From assembly GCA_025355105.1 (NCBI GenBank), contig JANYAE010000052.1, forward strand, positions 186,001 to 250,000: a DNA stretch of 64,000 nt. Reading direction: 5' to 3'. Position numbers and translations under genes: made by a program. Numbering within the stretch: the stretch's first letter is position 1; every line of letters begins with the position of its first letter. Under the pieces are notes generated by a model. It was not told the origin of the DNA. It worked only from the letters and a program-made list of their open reading frames with translations, and did no database searches. The stretch comes from Pseudomonadota bacterium. GTDB lineage: Bacteria; Pseudomonadota; Gammaproteobacteria; Steroidobacterales; Steroidobacteraceae. Below are positions 9,007 to 16,918 of the stretch, piece by piece.

Positions 9007-9096
9007 TAGTGCGACCATTGTGGCGCGCGGAACAGGCCGCGACCCCGTGGCTAACACCGATAGGCGCGGCGCATTGGCGGCGCGGCACGCCCGGGC

Positions 9097-10134
9097 TCAG
9101 CCAGGCAGGCTGACGGCGACCCCGAAGGCGCGCTGGATCAGCAAGTTGGCGATCCCGCCGCCGATGATCAGGTAGACGAACAGGATGGCGCCGAGCAGTA
9201 CGGCCTCGCGTCCGGCGACCTTGAGCTTCTGGATCGTCGTGTCGAGCCCGAGCGCGGCCATGGCCGCGGCGAGCAGGTAGATGTCCACCGCGCGCAGCAC
9301 CTTGATCACCGGCTCCGGGATCCCGAGGTAGGGGTGGACGAGCGCGATGACGATGAACCAGATCGCGAACGCTGGCAGCCCCGGGCGCGCAGCCGTGCTG
9401 GCCGCGTCGTCGCTGCGTCGCACGAAGCGCCCGAGCACGATCAGAAACGGCGCGAGCAGCATCACCCGGATCATCTTGACGATGACCGCGTTCTCGGCCG
9501 TGACGCCGCCGATGGTCTTGCCGATCGCGACCACCTGCGCGACCTCGTGCACGGTCGAGCCGACGTAGATCCCGAACGGCTCGCGATCGACGCCGAGCGC
9601 GCCGAACAGCAGCGGATAGACCAGCATTGCGAGGCTGCCGAACAGCACAACCTGACCCACCGCTGCCGAGGTCTTGTCGGGTGCCGCGCCGATGACGGTC
9701 TCGGTGGCGATCACCGCCGCGGCACCGCAAATCGCGCTGCCGGAGGAGGCGAGCAGGACAGTGTCGCGGTCCATGCGCAGCCAGCGGTGTCCGACCCACC
9801 AGCCCACCAACACCGTCGAGGTCACGATGAAGAGGTCGACGACGACCGCCGCGGGCCCGACGTGCAGGATTTGCGCGAGGCTGAGGTTGAGCCCGTAGAG
9901 CGCGACGCCAATCCGCAGCAGCGTCTTCTGCGCGAAGTGCAGTCCCGGCAGCGTCAGCGGACCGGTGAGCCGGTGATGGGCGAGGTTGCCGAGCGCCGCG
10001 CCGAGGATGATCGCGAGCGTCAAAGCGCTCAGGCCCGCGGCGGCGAGCGCCGGCAGCTTTGCCAGGAGGAAGGCGGCAACCGCTACGGTGATGACGATCG
10101 CGAGGCCTGGCGCGAGCCTCCGGAGAGTGTGCAT
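9097..10134 (-). CDS. YeiH/UPF0324 family putative sulfate exporter
   Basis: A 345-residue membrane protein with about ten hydrophobic segments. The family marks are LHFAQKTLLRIGVALYGLNLSL, GSAICGAAAVIATETVI (a re-entrant-like GSAICG motif), and GIYVGSTVHEVAQVVAIG. PF03601-type proteins are annotated as putative sulfate exporters; direct proof is scarce. Its neighbour across the fpr gene is a sulfite dehydrogenase pair, which supports a role in exporting sulfate or sulfite made from organosulfur compounds. It is transcribed divergently from fpr across a 263-nt region. Confidence 0.85.
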   Translation of the reverse strand: MHTLRRLAPGLAIVITVAVAAFLLAKLPALAAAGLSALTLAIILGAALGNLAHHRLTGPLTLPGLHFAQKTLLRIGVALYGLNLSLAQILHVGPAAVVVDLFIVTSTVLVGWWVGHRWLRMDRDTVLLASSGSAICGAAAVIATETVIGAAPDKTSAAVGQVVLFGSLAMLVYPLLFGALGVDREPFGIYVGSTVHEVAQVVAIGKTIGGVTAENAVIVKMIRVMLLAPFLIVLGRFVRRSDDAASTAARPGLPAFAIWFIVIALVHPYLGIPEPVIKVLRAVDIYLLAAAMAALGLDTTIQKLKVAGREAVLLGAILFVYLIIGGGIANLLIQRAFGVAVSLPG

Positions 10135-10344
10135 TCGATCTGCTCAGCGCCGCGCTTCGGCGGCTTCGACGTGAAAACCAGTCATCGTGGGCTCAGGCGT
10201 CCGGAGGGCGCCGATTGTACTAGCGCCGCGATCGCGCCGGGTCGCGACGCGTCACGCGGCGCGGAGGCGGAAGCGGGCCGCCGGGGGGCGCCGAGCCGTT
10301 GGGGACGATTCGCGCGATCTACGCACTTCTACGTACAGCGCCCG

Positions 10345-10372
10345 TTGCACTGCAACATTAGGCTCGTCTAAT
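10345..10372 (+). promoter_or_regulatory. Candidate sigma-70 promoter of fpr
   Basis: TTGCAC at 10345-10350 and TCTAAT at 10367-10372 are separated by 16 nt, a good match to -35/-10 elements in an otherwise GC-rich region. Transcription would begin near 10379. That favours the ATG at 10398, preceded by AGAGG, as the real start of fpr rather than the GTG at 10377. Confidence 0.45.
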
Positions 10373-10397
10373 CCCCGTGATGGTCCAGAGGCCTGAA

Positions 10398-11174
10398 ATG
10401 GCGACGTATGTGCCCGCGCGCGTGACTCACGTGCACCACTGGAGCGACAAGCTCTTCAGCTTCACGACGACCCGCGAGCCGTCGCTGCGCTTCGAGAACG
10501 GCCAGTTCATCATGGTGGCGCTCGAGGTGGCAGGGCGCAAGCTCGCCCGCGCCTACAGCATTGCGAGCGCCAACTACGAGGACCAGCTCGAGTTCTACAG
10601 CATCAAGGTGCCGAACGGCCCGCTGACGTCGCGGCTGCAGAATATCCGCGAGGGCGACACCGTGCTGCTGAGCTCCAAGCCCACCGGCACGCTCGTCATG
10701 CGCGACCTCCGGCCGGGCCGGCGCCTGTTTCTGCTGTCGACCGGCACGGGGTTCGCGCCCTTCGCGAGCCTGATCAAAGATCCTGACCTCTACCAGCGCT
10801 TCGAGGAGGTCATCGTCGTGCGCGGTGCCCGGGCGGTCCGTGATCTCGCCTACGGCGAAGCGGTGATCCGGCGGCTGCGCGAGGACCCGGACCTCGGCGA
10901 ACTCGTCGCTGCCCAGTTGACCGACTATCCGACCGTGACCCGCGAGCCGTTCGTCCATCAGGGACGAATCACAACGCTGCTCGAGGGCGGCGCGCTGTTC
11001 GATGACCTCGGGATCCCGCCGCTCGATCCGGCGACGGACCGCGTTATGGTCTGCGGCGGGATGGGAATGCTGAAGGACCTGCGCGCACTGCTCGACCAGC
11101 GCGGCTTCGTCGTCTCACCGGGTGTCGGCGAACCCGGCGACTACGTCATCGAGCGCGCGTTCGTCGACGCTTGA
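10398..11174 (+). CDS. fpr: Ferredoxin--NADP(+) reductase
   Basis: The 258-residue product matches bacterial Fpr length. The N-terminus (VTHVHHWSDKLFSFTTTREP, FENGQFIMVAL) begins the FAD barrel. RAYSIAS is the FAD-binding RxYS motif, STGTGFAPFASLIKD is the NADP-binding region, and VMVCGGMGMLKDL precedes the C-terminus. It moves electrons between NADPH and ferredoxin or flavodoxin in the cytoplasm, often in oxidative-stress defence. The start at 10398 gives the family-like N-terminus and has AGAGG at a good distance. It converges with sorB, leaving only 8 nt between the stop codons. Confidence 0.9.
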   Translation: MATYVPARVTHVHHWSDKLFSFTTTREPSLRFENGQFIMVALEVAGRKLARAYSIASANYEDQLEFYSIKVPNGPLTSRLQNIREGDTVLLSSKPTGTLVMRDLRPGRRLFLLSTGTGFAPFASLIKDPDLYQRFEEVIVVRGARAVRDLAYGEAVIRRLREDPDLGELVAAQLTDYPTVTREPFVHQGRITTLLEGGALFDDLGIPPLDPATDRVMVCGGMGMLKDLRALLDQRGFVVSPGVGEPGDYVIERAFVDA

Positions 11175-11182
11175 GCGCGCGG

Positions 11183-11518
11183 CTATTCCACGCCGTAGTT
11201 CGCGGCGAGGTAGTTCACGATCCGCGCGACCTCTTCGTCGGGAACCGGCGCGCCCATGACCTTGATCATCTTGCGCACCTCGGCATCCCAGCCGGCTTTC
11301 TTCATGAACGGCGCGTTCATCTGGATGTAGTCGACGCTGTGGCAGCTCGAACAGTAGGCGCGCACGGTCGTCAGCTCCGGCGCGTCCTTGAGGCGCAGTG
11401 CACTCTCGTCGGCCCGCGCCGCAAGGGAAAGCGTGAGTGCCGCGGCCACCGCTGCCGCGCCGAGCGACCGGCCACGCCGGCGGTCAGGCGATGTCGATGA
11501 CGACTTTCTGGATAACAT
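11183..11518 (-). CDS. sorB: Sulfite dehydrogenase cytochrome c subunit SorB
   Basis: This 111-residue monohaem cytochrome c has the haem site CSSCH (Cys56, Cys59, His60). The axial Met is probably one of those in KMIKVMGAP near 80-90. The N-terminus has a basic stretch followed by LGAAAVAAALTLSLAARA, a signal peptide. In SorAB, electrons from sulfite oxidation at the molybdenum site of SorA pass to SorB. The start overlaps the end of sorA by 35 nt in another frame, so translation is probably coupled. A later in-frame start is possible, but the signal peptide would be shortened. Confidence 0.85.
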   Translation of the reverse strand: MLSRKSSSTSPDRRRGRSLGAAAVAAALTLSLAARADESALRLKDAPELTTVRAYCSSCHSVDYIQMNAPFMKKAGWDAEVRKMIKVMGAPVPDEEVARIVNYLAANYGVE

Positions 11519-12692
11519 TGTTGTGGTAGCCCGGGCCGTTGAAGATCAGCTGGTCGGTCTGCGTAGATCCCTGCGCGTTGCTGGCGCGCGCGAGCACCGC
11601 GACGCGACCCGGGCCGCGCGGTCTGAAGTTGAAACTCCACGGCCGGAACGAGTAGCGACCGAGGTCGGTGCCGAGTTCGGTGCGTTCCCACGTCCGGCCT
11701 TCGTCGATGGAAACCTCGACGCGGCGGATGCCGTAGCCGCCGTCCCATGCGAGTCCCTTGACGACGACCGCTGAGCCGCTCGCAACGCGCTGTCCATCGC
11801 TGAGGTTGGTGATCAGCGAGTTGACGACCATTTCGGTAATCGGCGTCGTCGTGTCCGATTCCTGCGAGACGAAGCGATCGATTAGCGGGAACTTGCCCTT
11901 GGGAATCCGGTAGGCGGTGTTCATCCAGAAGCTGCTGAGTGGCTGCGTCAGCGCGCGGATGCTGATGACCTGCTTCATCCAGTAGGTCGCCGTCCAACCG
12001 GGGACCACGATCCGTGCCGGAAACCCGTTCCAGTGCGGCAGCGGCGCGCCGTTCATCTCGTAGGCCACGAGCGTGTTCTCGTCGAGCGCCTTCCACGCGG
12101 GGATGCTCTTGACGAAGTCCGGCGTGGCCTCAAGCGGCGGGCTGTCGGCGCCATTGAAGGCGATCTCGACGGATTCCTTGCGAAGGCCGGCGCGCGCCAG
12201 GATGTCCTTGAGGCGCGCCCCCTTCCAGCGCGCGTTGCCCATCGCCCCGTGGCCCCACTCGACCCCGGGTACGTGCGGATCCGAGAACCCGCGGCGGTTG
12301 CCCGAGCACTGGCAGACGGCGACCACCTCGACCGGCTCGAACTCCTGCCGGAGCTGCTCGAAGCTGAGTACGAACTCCTGCGTCGCGCCCTCGCCGCCGA
12401 CGGCCAGTCGCCAGTCGGCCGCCGCGACCTGCGGGATGTTCATCAGGTGCCAGCGCACGAAGAAGCGCTCGTTCGGCGTGATGACGTCGTTGAAGTAGGC
12501 CACCGGTGTTTCGAAGTTGGGCGGTCGGAACGAGCGCTTGAGAAGCGGCTGCTTGCCGGGCAACGTCTCGAGCGTGCCCGACTCGATCGTGCCGGCCGGC
12601 AGGTCGGCGCGCGCCAAGCGTCCGATCAAGCCGCCGCCTGCGAGTGCGAGGCCGCCGATCGCCGTCTTCAGGATCGAGCGTCGCGTCGTCAT
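11484..12692 (-). CDS. sorA: Sulfite dehydrogenase molybdopterin subunit SorA
   Basis: A 402-residue sulfite oxidase family protein. The N-terminus MTTRRSILKTAIGGLALAGG carries a Tat-type RRSILK motif, as expected for export of a folded molybdoenzyme. The Mo ligand Cys is in VCQCSGNRRG (Cys129, directly before SGNRR). Substrate-pocket segments include GVEWGHGAMGNARWKG and the arginine-rich FPARIVVPGW. The C-terminal Mo-co dimerisation domain follows (VKGLAWDGGYGIRRVEVSIDEG in part). It oxidises sulfite to sulfate in the periplasm and hands electrons to SorB. It is divergent from the DUF2189 gene. Confidence 0.92.
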   Translation of the reverse strand: MTTRRSILKTAIGGLALAGGGLIGRLARADLPAGTIESGTLETLPGKQPLLKRSFRPPNFETPVAYFNDVITPNERFFVRWHLMNIPQVAAADWRLAVGGEGATQEFVLSFEQLRQEFEPVEVVAVCQCSGNRRGFSDPHVPGVEWGHGAMGNARWKGARLKDILARAGLRKESVEIAFNGADSPPLEATPDFVKSIPAWKALDENTLVAYEMNGAPLPHWNGFPARIVVPGWTATYWMKQVISIRALTQPLSSFWMNTAYRIPKGKFPLIDRFVSQESDTTTPITEMVVNSLITNLSDGQRVASGSAVVVKGLAWDGGYGIRRVEVSIDEGRTWERTELGTDLGRYSFRPWSFNFRPRGPGRVAVLARASNAQGSTQTDQLIFNGPGYHNNVIQKVVIDIA

Positions 12693-12710
12693 CGGCCGGT
12701 CTCCGCAAGC

Positions 12711-12774
12711 ATGTGTCGGCAGGTGCTGCGGCCCGATCTGACCGCCTGCGGGCCCATACTAATGTGTCGGCAGG
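12711..12774. promoter_or_regulatory. 13-bp direct repeat in the sorA/DUF2189 divergent region
   Basis: ATGTGTCGGCAGG occurs at 12711-12723 and again at 12762-12774, a spacing of 51 bp start to start (about five helical turns). The first copy lies 19 nt upstream of the sorA ATG. Such spacing suits a regulator bound at two sites on one DNA face. No regulator gene adjoins it. Confidence 0.35.
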
Positions 12775-12889
12775 CCCGGCGGTGAGCCCGCGGGAGGCAC
12801 GCCGTACCATTGGTCCTCGGTCTGGCGGGGCACGTGCTCGATCGGGCACGACGGCCGATGCCACGCGCCTGCGGCGCGAGGAGGCACCG

Positions 12890-13591
12890 ATGCAGGCGGT
12901 GATCGAGGGCGCGGCCTCGCGGCCGCTTGCCGTCCAGGTCCGGCCGGTGCCGGTGCTGCGGCCTTTCGTCTGGGTGGCTCGCGGACTGACCGATCTGGTC
13001 CGCTGCCGGCGACCCGACTTCGCGCACGCGCTGCTGATCGTGGTCTTCTGCTCGATGCTGCTGCTGCTCGGCGCGCACCCGTATTTCCTGGCCGCGGCGC
13101 TGTCCGGCTTTCTGCTCGGCGCCCCGGTGATGACGACGGGACTCGTCGAGCTGTCGCGGCGGCGCGAGTCCGGCGAGCCCACGACGTTCAATGATTCAAT
13201 GGCGCCGCTCGAGCGCAACGGCCCGGCACTGGTCCGGTTCGGGGTCATCCTGGCCGGCTTCGCGGCCGGTTGGTTCGTCGTCGTCGACGCCGCGACGCGC
13301 GTCCAGCTGTTTTCGTACCTTGTCATGGGCGCGGTGCTCGCGCTGCTGGTAATCGTGCTGTTCGTGGTCACGGTGCCGGCGATCATCGACCTGCATGCCT
13401 CGGTGGGCCAGGCCATGTCGCTCAGCATCGATGTGATCCGGGCAAGTCCGCTCGCGATGGTCGTGTGGGCCGCGTTGCTCGCGACCTGCACCGCGATCGG
13501 TATCACGACGCTGCTGCTCGGCATGGTGGCGATCATTCCGCTGCTCGCACATGCCACCTGGCACGCGTACCGCGATCTGGTGCACCGCTAG
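12890..13591 (+). CDS. DUF2189-like integral membrane protein
   Basis: The 233-residue protein has a cytoplasmic N-terminus (VRPVPVLRPFVWVARGLTDL) and about six hydrophobic segments, including a C-terminal GITTLLLGMVAIIPLLAHATW. The repeated short amphipathic pieces and the HATWHAYRDLV end fit DUF2189 proteins, whose function is unknown. The frame is open farther upstream, but GAGGAGGC just before 12890 marks this ATG as the start. It is transcribed divergently from sorA. Confidence 0.75.
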   Translation: MQAVIEGAASRPLAVQVRPVPVLRPFVWVARGLTDLVRCRRPDFAHALLIVVFCSMLLLLGAHPYFLAAALSGFLLGAPVMTTGLVELSRRRESGEPTTFNDSMAPLERNGPALVRFGVILAGFAAGWFVVVDAATRVQLFSYLVMGAVLALLVIVLFVVTVPAIIDLHASVGQAMSLSIDVIRASPLAMVVWAALLATCTAIGITTLLLGMVAIIPLLAHATWHAYRDLVHR

Positions 13592-13654
13592 CGGGATGTC
13601 GCGCCGTACGGCAACGTGGCCGAGCGGCGGAATCGCGGACCTCGCGCCGCCGAA

Positions 13655-14071
13655 CTAGGACTTGCGGCGGCCTGAGGCCTTGGCGGCCGGCGCCACCAGG
13701 ATCCGCGAGAAATCCACGACGAATCGGTCGCCGTCGAACTCCGTGACCTTGCCGACCAGATCCGGGCGGACGCTGATCATGCGCGGAAACGGCCCCTTCG
13801 CCGGAGTCACGATCACGAGGTGTACGGCGAGGCCGCCGTCGCGGGCCAGCACTAGGTGCTGGCCGAGTAGGGTCTTGTGCCGCTCACCCGACGCATCGGT
13901 CGAGATTGCGTCTTCGTAGCGCAGCAGGTCGCGCCGTGTACGCGCGAACTTGGCCGCCTGGCAGCTGATCACGACCGTGCCGTCGTTCGCGATCGCCGAT
14001 AGCGCCGGCTGGCCGCGCGGAATCTTTGCTCCGTAGCGTGCGTAGGCATCGGCCAATTTGAGATTTTCCAC
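13655..14071 (-). CDS. Conserved hypothetical protein
   Basis: A 138-residue soluble protein beginning ENLKLADAYARYGAKIPRGQ, with a middle segment LGQHLVLARDGGLAVHLVIV and a basic C-terminus (AKASGRRKS). I do not recognise a named domain; the sequence reads like a compact mixed alpha/beta protein, and codon use is like its neighbours. It begins about 170 nt after the repaired end of the RRM gene. The unbroken RRM reading frame would overlap the first 190 nt of this gene in another frame, one reason to suspect a frameshift there. Confidence 0.6.
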   Translation of the reverse strand: MENLKLADAYARYGAKIPRGQPALSAIANDGTVVISCQAAKFARTRRDLLRYEDAISTDASGERHKTLLGQHLVLARDGGLAVHLVIVTPAKGPFPRMISVRPDLVGKVTEFDGDRFVVDFSRILVAPAAKASGRRKS

Positions 14072-14244
14072 GGCCGTCGGCCCTCGCTCGGACGATGAAT
14101 GGCGACCGCGGGGCTGCCGCAGGCGCTCGAGGAGGGCGGTGCGCAGATTGCGCTGCCGCTCGTGATGCGGGGGCGCCGCCTCGCGGCGACGCCCCCTTCA
14201 ACAGGTCATGAACCGACCGCGGAGACCGCTGCCGGCCTCCACGA

Positions 14245-14591
14245 TCAGGTCCAGCGACGACCGCGTAGTAGCGGTTGCCGCCGCGGAAGCCCCCGCCGCC
14301 GCCGCCGCCGCCGCCGCCGCCAGAGCGACCGCCGCCGCCGCCGCCGGGAGGACGGTCCTGCGCCTCGTTGACGCGCAGAGCACGACCTTCCATCGAGTGG
14401 CCGTTCAGCGCGCCAATGGCCGCTGCGGCATCAGTGCTCGACATCTCGACGAAGCCAAAGCCGCGCGGGCGGCCGGTCTCGCGATCCGTCGGAAGGGCGA
14501 CCGACTGGACGACGCCGAGGGCGCTGAACAGCGTGCGGACCGCGTCCTCGGTGGCAGTGAAAGGGAGGTTACCAACGTAAATCTTAGCCAT
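14245..14591 (-). CDS. RRM-domain RNA-binding protein, apparent 3' frameshift
   Basis: The N-terminal 80 residues are a standard RNA recognition motif: RNP2 IYVGNLPF (4-11) and RNP1 RPRGFGFVEM (41-50). A glycine-rich tail follows (coded by the GCC/CCG tract at 14285-14345). Bacterial RRM proteins of this kind are about 90-130 residues, often cold-induced, and bind RNA. As written, the frame runs past the tail to 13884 with unrelated sequence. Adding one base near 14265 would give the ending NRYYRGRRWT and a stop at 14245. I give the repaired extent, whose length is one base short of a whole number of codons. A sequencing error in this GC tract or a real frameshift would look the same. Confidence 0.7.
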
Positions 14592-14864
14592 GATGATGAA
14601 GTATCCAGATAATAAAAGGGTCAACAACGCGCGCCATGCATGCAAAGCCATGCGCGGCACGCGCCAAGACACGGGCGGTAAAGTCAAAGACCTGAAGGGG
14701 TGGCCCCCGGAGGCCATCGACCAGTGCGTCGTGTCACCTGATCGAGGTCAATTCGGCTGCTGACAGAGCGCAGGGGGCGCCTGATTCATACAAACGGGCA
14801 ACGATCAAGGGGAACTATAGCACGCCCCTGACGACGCCGCAGGACAATCGCCGTGGGGAGTGCG

Positions 14865-14969
14865 CTAGGGGCGCTGCGCCTGCTTTTCCTTCTTGGCGGC
14901 GCGCTTTTCTTCCTTGCTCTTGGCCGGCTTTTTCTTGCCTTCCTTCTTGCGGTCCATTCCCTTGCTCAT
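14865..14969 (-). CDS. Tiny lysine-rich protein (34 aa)
   Basis: ATG at 14969, stop at 14865. The 34-residue product starts MSKGMDRKKEGKKKPAKSKE and is about 40% Lys, so it is strongly basic and probably disordered. Similar very small Lys-rich proteins occur widely in Proteobacteria with no known role; nucleic-acid or ribosome binding is a guess. GGAGAC precedes the start. Its ATG overlaps the stop of the upstream tiny gene (ATGA), a sign of translational coupling. Confidence 0.6.
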   Translation of the reverse strand: MSKGMDRKKEGKKKPAKSKEEKRAAKKEKQAQRP

Positions 14970-15094
14970 GGTGTCTCCTTGGGCTCGGTCTCAGCGGGCT
15001 TCGGCGGTTGGCGCTTCATCAGGCGCTCCTGCTGCTCGCGCTTCTTCGCGGCTTCGCGCTGCTTTTTCATGTGCCGATAGTTTGGCTTCGGCAT
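14966..15094 (-). CDS. Tiny basic protein (42 aa) coupled to the Lys-rich gene
   Basis: ATG at 15094 and TGA at 14966-14968, giving 42 residues that start MPKPNYRHMKKQREAAKKRE and continue with QQERLMKRQPPKPAETEP. The charged helix followed by a Pro-rich tail suggests a small RNA- or ribosome-associated protein, but there is no proof. GGGGGC lies shortly upstream. The 4-nt ATGA overlap with the downstream 34-residue gene supports that both are real. Confidence 0.55.
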   Translation of the reverse strand: MPKPNYRHMKKQREAAKKREQQERLMKRQPPKPAETEPKETP

Positions 15095-15156
15095 GCTGCC
15101 CCCGGTGCTCTAGGAAGGAAGGGTGGAGTGCGAATCTGCGGGGGACCGTGCGGCCC

Positions 15157-15378
15157 TCAGCCGCCGGACGACCAGTCGGACGTCGACACGGTTCCCGGAA
15201 TCCGGGACCGGGCCAGCCAAGCGGGTACCGGCTTGCTGAGCGCGAGTGCCTGGCGGATTTCCATCAGCAGTGGTCCCGGGCGGTGCGTGAACATCTGCAG
15301 CACCTCCGCCGGGACGTTGTGCCCGAAGGCCTGCCGGTAGGCGGCGATCGCAGTCGTAAGGTTGTCGGGCTCCGTCAC
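15157..15378 (-). CDS. Small conserved hypothetical protein
   Basis: A 73-residue protein from a GTG start at 15378, with GGAG upstream. The core reads NLTTAIAAYRQAFGHNVPAE, then a segment with MFTHRPGPLLMEIRQALAL and KPVPAWLARSR. This looks like a compact helical protein with a Pro-Gly turn. I recall similar short proteins in other proteobacteria but no function. It sits 62 nt upstream of the tiny basic gene on the same strand. Confidence 0.55.
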   Translation of the reverse strand: MTEPDNLTTAIAAYRQAFGHNVPAEVLQMFTHRPGPLLMEIRQALALSKPVPAWLARSRIPGTVSTSDWSSGG

Positions 15379-15599
15379 GTGAGGGCACTCCAGCGGATGG
15401 ACCGGCCAGTGAGCGGCGGCCGGGAATGGCGCGCATTGCGGGCCATCAGGATCATTGCAGCGGTGGCGTCCGTTCTACGCGTTTCCGGCGCGTTCTGCCC
15501 GGGTTTCGCACCGGAACCGACCGCGGTTCAGAGCGCCAAACGCGGGCCACACCACGGCGTGCACCCGCGTGGCGGCACCGCAACGACGCAGGCCGCGCG

Positions 15600-16025
15600 T
15601 CAGGCAACCGCGGCCAGCTTCAGGCTCTTCGGCAGCAGCAATCCGTCGATCGCGTGAACGAAGCCGTTCGAAGCGACGATGTCGGCCTGCACGATCTTGG
15701 TACCGTTCATCGACACCTGCGCGCCGTTCACCTCGGCCGCCAGGGAGTTGCCTTCGACGGTCCGCAGTTCGCCGGGCTTCACGTTCTTCGTCGCGAGTGC
15801 GCCGGAGACGACGTGATAAGTCACCACCGTCTTGAGGCGGCGGATGTCTTTCAGCAGCAGCTTGTACGGGCCGGGTCCGAGGCGCTCGAGGGCCTCGTCG
15901 GTCGGCGCGAACAAGGTGTACGGGCCGGGCGTGCGCAGCGTATCGATGAATGCCGCAGCCTTCAGCAGGCTGAGCAGCATCTTGAAATTACCAGCCGCCG
16001 TGATCGTGTCGGTGATCGTCTTCAT
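15600..16025 (-). CDS. Fasciclin (FAS1) domain protein
   Basis: A single FAS1 domain fills the 141 residues: the H1-like box TLRTPGPYTLFAPTDEAL near 29-46, the YH motif in TVVTYHVVSGAL near 67-78, and the final box NGFVHAIDGLLLP near 119-131. FAS1 proteins mediate adhesion or extracellular interactions. No signal peptide is visible here, so it may be cytoplasmic or exported by a non-classical route. It is monocistronic as far as can be seen. Confidence 0.85.
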   Translation of the reverse strand: MKTITDTITAAGNFKMLLSLLKAAAFIDTLRTPGPYTLFAPTDEALERLGPGPYKLLLKDIRRLKTVVTYHVVSGALATKNVKPGELRTVEGNSLAAEVNGAQVSMNGTKIVQADIVASNGFVHAIDGLLLPKSLKLAAVA

Positions 16026-16139
16026 CAGGACCGCCCTTGCCGAGTATCGTCCGCGTGGTCGACCATTATGCGCGCGAAGCGCCTCTCGTGCCGAAATGAT
16101 CGGAAAAATAAGTCCCGGCGCCGGACTTGCGGGCCTCGG

Positions 16140-16751
16140 TCAGGCGCCGCTTCGGGCGATCGCGCGCTGATAGGCAGGTCGCGCCTCGATCCGTTCGGCG
16201 AAGCGCGTGAGATTCGGAAATGCCTCGCGGCCGCAGAAGCGGATGCCGAGCTGTGCCACGAAGGACAGCTGGACATCTGCCCCGGTCAGCGAATCGCCAA
16301 CGAAATAGTCGCGGCCGCCGAGTTCTGCATCGAGCCAGCCGAGGTGGTTCTGGATTTCGCTCTGGATCCGCGGGTGCAGCGGCGCGCCGGCCTCGCCGAG
16401 CCTGCCGACGTAGAGCTTGAGCAGCAGCGGCAGCATCGCCGAGCCCTCGGCGTAGTGCAGCAACTCGACGTAGCGGTCGTAGTCGGGAGACGCGAGCGGC
16501 GGTGCCAACCGGCCCTTGCCGTAGTGGCGGATGAGGTAGTCGACGATCGCCCCGGACTCGATCACGACGCGGCCGTCATCGCGGATCGCCGGCGCCTTGC
16601 CGAGCGGATGGATCGCCCTGAGCGCCGCTGGTGCGAGGCGGGTGGCCGGGTCGCGCTTGTACGATACGACGGTGTACTCGACGCCGAGTTCCTCGAGCAG
16701 CCACGTGATGCGACGCGAGCGCGACTCGTTGAGATGATGAACTTCGATCAT
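16140..16751 (-). CDS. Glutathione S-transferase family protein
   Basis: This 203-residue protein has an N-terminal thioredoxin-like domain (MIEVHHLNESRSRRITWLLE, with Ser10/Ser12 near the usual catalytic position; PLGKAPAIRDDGRVVIESGA is the glutathione-binding cis-Pro and ES site) and a helical C-terminal domain (FVGDSLTGADVQLSFV contains the N-capping box). It conjugates or otherwise uses glutathione in the cytoplasm. The ATG at 16751 is chosen because the GST fold begins immediately after it, although the frame stays open upstream. Confidence 0.85.
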   Translation of the reverse strand: MIEVHHLNESRSRRITWLLEELGVEYTVVSYKRDPATRLAPAALRAIHPLGKAPAIRDDGRVVIESGAIVDYLIRHYGKGRLAPPLASPDYDRYVELLHYAEGSAMLPLLLKLYVGRLGEAGAPLHPRIQSEIQNHLGWLDAELGGRDYFVGDSLTGADVQLSFVAQLGIRFCGREAFPNLTRFAERIEARPAYQRAIARSGA

Positions 16752-16918
16752 GGCGGCGGCCTCGTGAGTGCTGCAGGTGACTGTAACCGGATCAGCGGCA
16801 CGCTGCGCTGGTCTCGACGGTGGACTGATGCGAACATTGGCGGCCGCCGGCGGCACTGGACCCAGCGAAGGGCAGAGGGCGCGCGGCGGCTGATACCGGG
16901 GGGTTGTACGTGCGTCCG

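Noticed and set aside
14285-14345. GCC/CCG-rich tract as a microsatellite or CRISPR-like repeat
   Set aside because: It encodes the glycine-rich tail of the RRM protein on the minus strand; there are no spacers.
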